A stretch of 64,000 nt of DNA, from assembly GCF_900176515.1 (NCBI RefSeq), contig NZ_FWXV01000020.1:1-64000 (forward strand), written 5' to 3'. Of this stretch, positions 63,308 to 64,000 are shown piece by piece. Made by a program: the position numbers and the translations under genes. Source of the DNA: Kibdelosporangium aridum (GTDB lineage Bacteria > Actinomycetota > Actinomycetes > Mycobacteriales > Pseudonocardiaceae). The number at the start of each line of letters is the position of its first letter. The first letter of the stretch is position 1. A model generated the notes under the pieces. The model worked only from the letters and a program-made list of their open reading frames with translations. It did not search any database and was not told the origin of the DNA.

Positions 63308-64000
63308 TCAGCGCCCGGTGCACAGATGCCGTTCAGTACTGCTCCGTCTCGACGCCGTACCGGACACCGCGAGCACGGAGAGCAGGACGAGTGCGCAGGC
63401 CGGTCCGAGTGTGGTCCATGGTGCCAGTTCCAGGTATGGCTGGTTTTCCGACAGCAGGCGGCCCCATTCCGGCGTGGGTGGTTGCTCGCCCAGGCCGAGG
63501 AAGCCGAGTGAGGCCAGCACCAGGACCGTGGTGGGCAGGCGTAGCAAGGCGTTGCGCAGGACGGCGGGCAGTGCAGCGGGCAACAGGTGGTGGCGCAGCA
63601 GGTGTGTCGGGCGGGCGCCGAACGAGATCGACGCGAGTATGTGACCAGTTGCCCGTTCCTGTTCGAGGATTGCCGCGGTCTGGGCGGCGTAGGGGGTCCA
63701 GCCGACCAGGCACACCGCGCACGCGGCGCCCCACACCGACGGCCCGGTCACGGCGGTCGTCAGCAGTCCGGCCAGGACGGCAGGCAGGGTTGACATCACT
63801 TCTGTCAGACCTGCGCTGACCTGTCCCGCCATGCCGAGCAGCAGTCCAATGAGTGTGCTGACAGCTGTCACGGCGAGTGCCACGCCTGCCGTGCGCAGTG
63901 CTCCGTGGCCCAAGCGGGCCAGCATGTCGCGGCCGAGCGCGTCCGTGCCCAAAGGGTGTGCGACCGAGGGAGGCAGCAGGCGCGCCGCAGGGTCCACGTA
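63308..64000 (-). CDS. ABC peptide/nickel-type permease (DppC-like), cut by the right edge
   Basis: A frame of about 230 residues beginning at the window edge. It reads PSVAHPLGTDALGRDMLARL, the segment that in DppC/OppC permeases lies near residue 50, so the N-terminus is outside. It then has VALAVTAVSTLIGLLLGM, the EAA-like loop ASISFGARPTHLLRHHLLPA ALPAVLRNAL, and LASLGFLGLGEQPPTPEWGR LLSENQPYL. It would form half of an oligopeptide or metal importer channel. Partners would lie to the right. Confidence 0.85.
   Translation of the reverse strand, partial: YVDPAARLLPPSVAHPLGTDALGRDMLARLGHGALRTAGVALAVTAVSTLIGLLLGMAGQVSAGLTEVMSTLPAVLAGLLTTAVTGPSVWGAACAVCLVGWTPYAAQTAAILEQERATGHILASISFGARPTHLLRHHLLPAALPAVLRNALLRLPTTVLVLASLGFLGLGEQPPTPEWGRLLSENQPYLELAPWTTLGPACALVLLSVLAVSGTASRRSSTERHLCTGR

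Overview
This is a high-GC actinobacterial chromosome segment. The coding style (GTG and TTG starts, Tat- and Sec-exported glycosidases, PadR/GntR/LacI/LuxR regulators, large STAND NTPases) suggests a Pseudonocardiaceae-type filamentous actinomycete. I cannot name a species from sequence alone. The window looks like an accessory chromosome-arm region: remnants of at least four transposon families, many truncated or frameshifted genes, and several intact gene islands.

Layout. 0-9 kb: IS21 remnant, a two-PadR operon with a perfect palindromic operator, a membrane-bound NACHT NTPase, and scrap (MITE-like repeats, a broken SnoaL-like gene, a transposase remnant, two SDR remnants) around an intact alpha/beta hydrolase. 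8.8-14 kb: a two-component pair whose response regulator carries one frameshift, then a large secreted subtilase with a terminator. 14-17 kb: a degenerate IS, a truncated membrane protein and a decayed IS5-type element. 17.4-22.3 kb: a LuxR regulator and five secreted proteins homologous to the plant pathogenesis-related classes PR-1, PR-5, PR-3, PR-2 (functional analogue) and PR-4. The same 34-bp IS end lies on each side in opposite orientation. 22.6-30.6 kb: two I36 inhibitor-like ORFs, then a Trypco1-like gene with a 1982-residue trypsin-NACHT-repeat protein. 31-38.6 kb: a tRNA-like 3' half with terminator, a SUFU-like protein, secreted DUF4832-type and polysaccharide-lyase proteins, a MarR/DUF6069 divergent pair, a hydrolase and protein debris.

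38.6-45.5 kb: an amino-sugar or galactoside locus with a GH36 enzyme, two GntR/UTRA regulators, an AgaS-like SIS protein, a BadF-type sugar kinase and a DMT transporter. 45.7-52 kb: a cyclase-NACHT-LRR protein, a chimeric ORF joining a 4-hydroxymandelate synthase/HPPD-like N-terminus to a GH32-type C-terminus, and a truncated P450. 52.4-53.6 kb: an apparently intact IS. 53.7-56.5 kb: two membrane proteins. 56.6-63 kb: an arabinoside operon (LacI, GH51, lipoprotein, two ABC permeases) ending in a broken GH39 gene. The right edge cuts a DppC-type permease.

Two themes connect the intact parts. One is extracellular attack on polysaccharides and fungal walls, with sugar uptake. The other is intracellular STAND sensing: three NACHT proteins with three different partner architectures.
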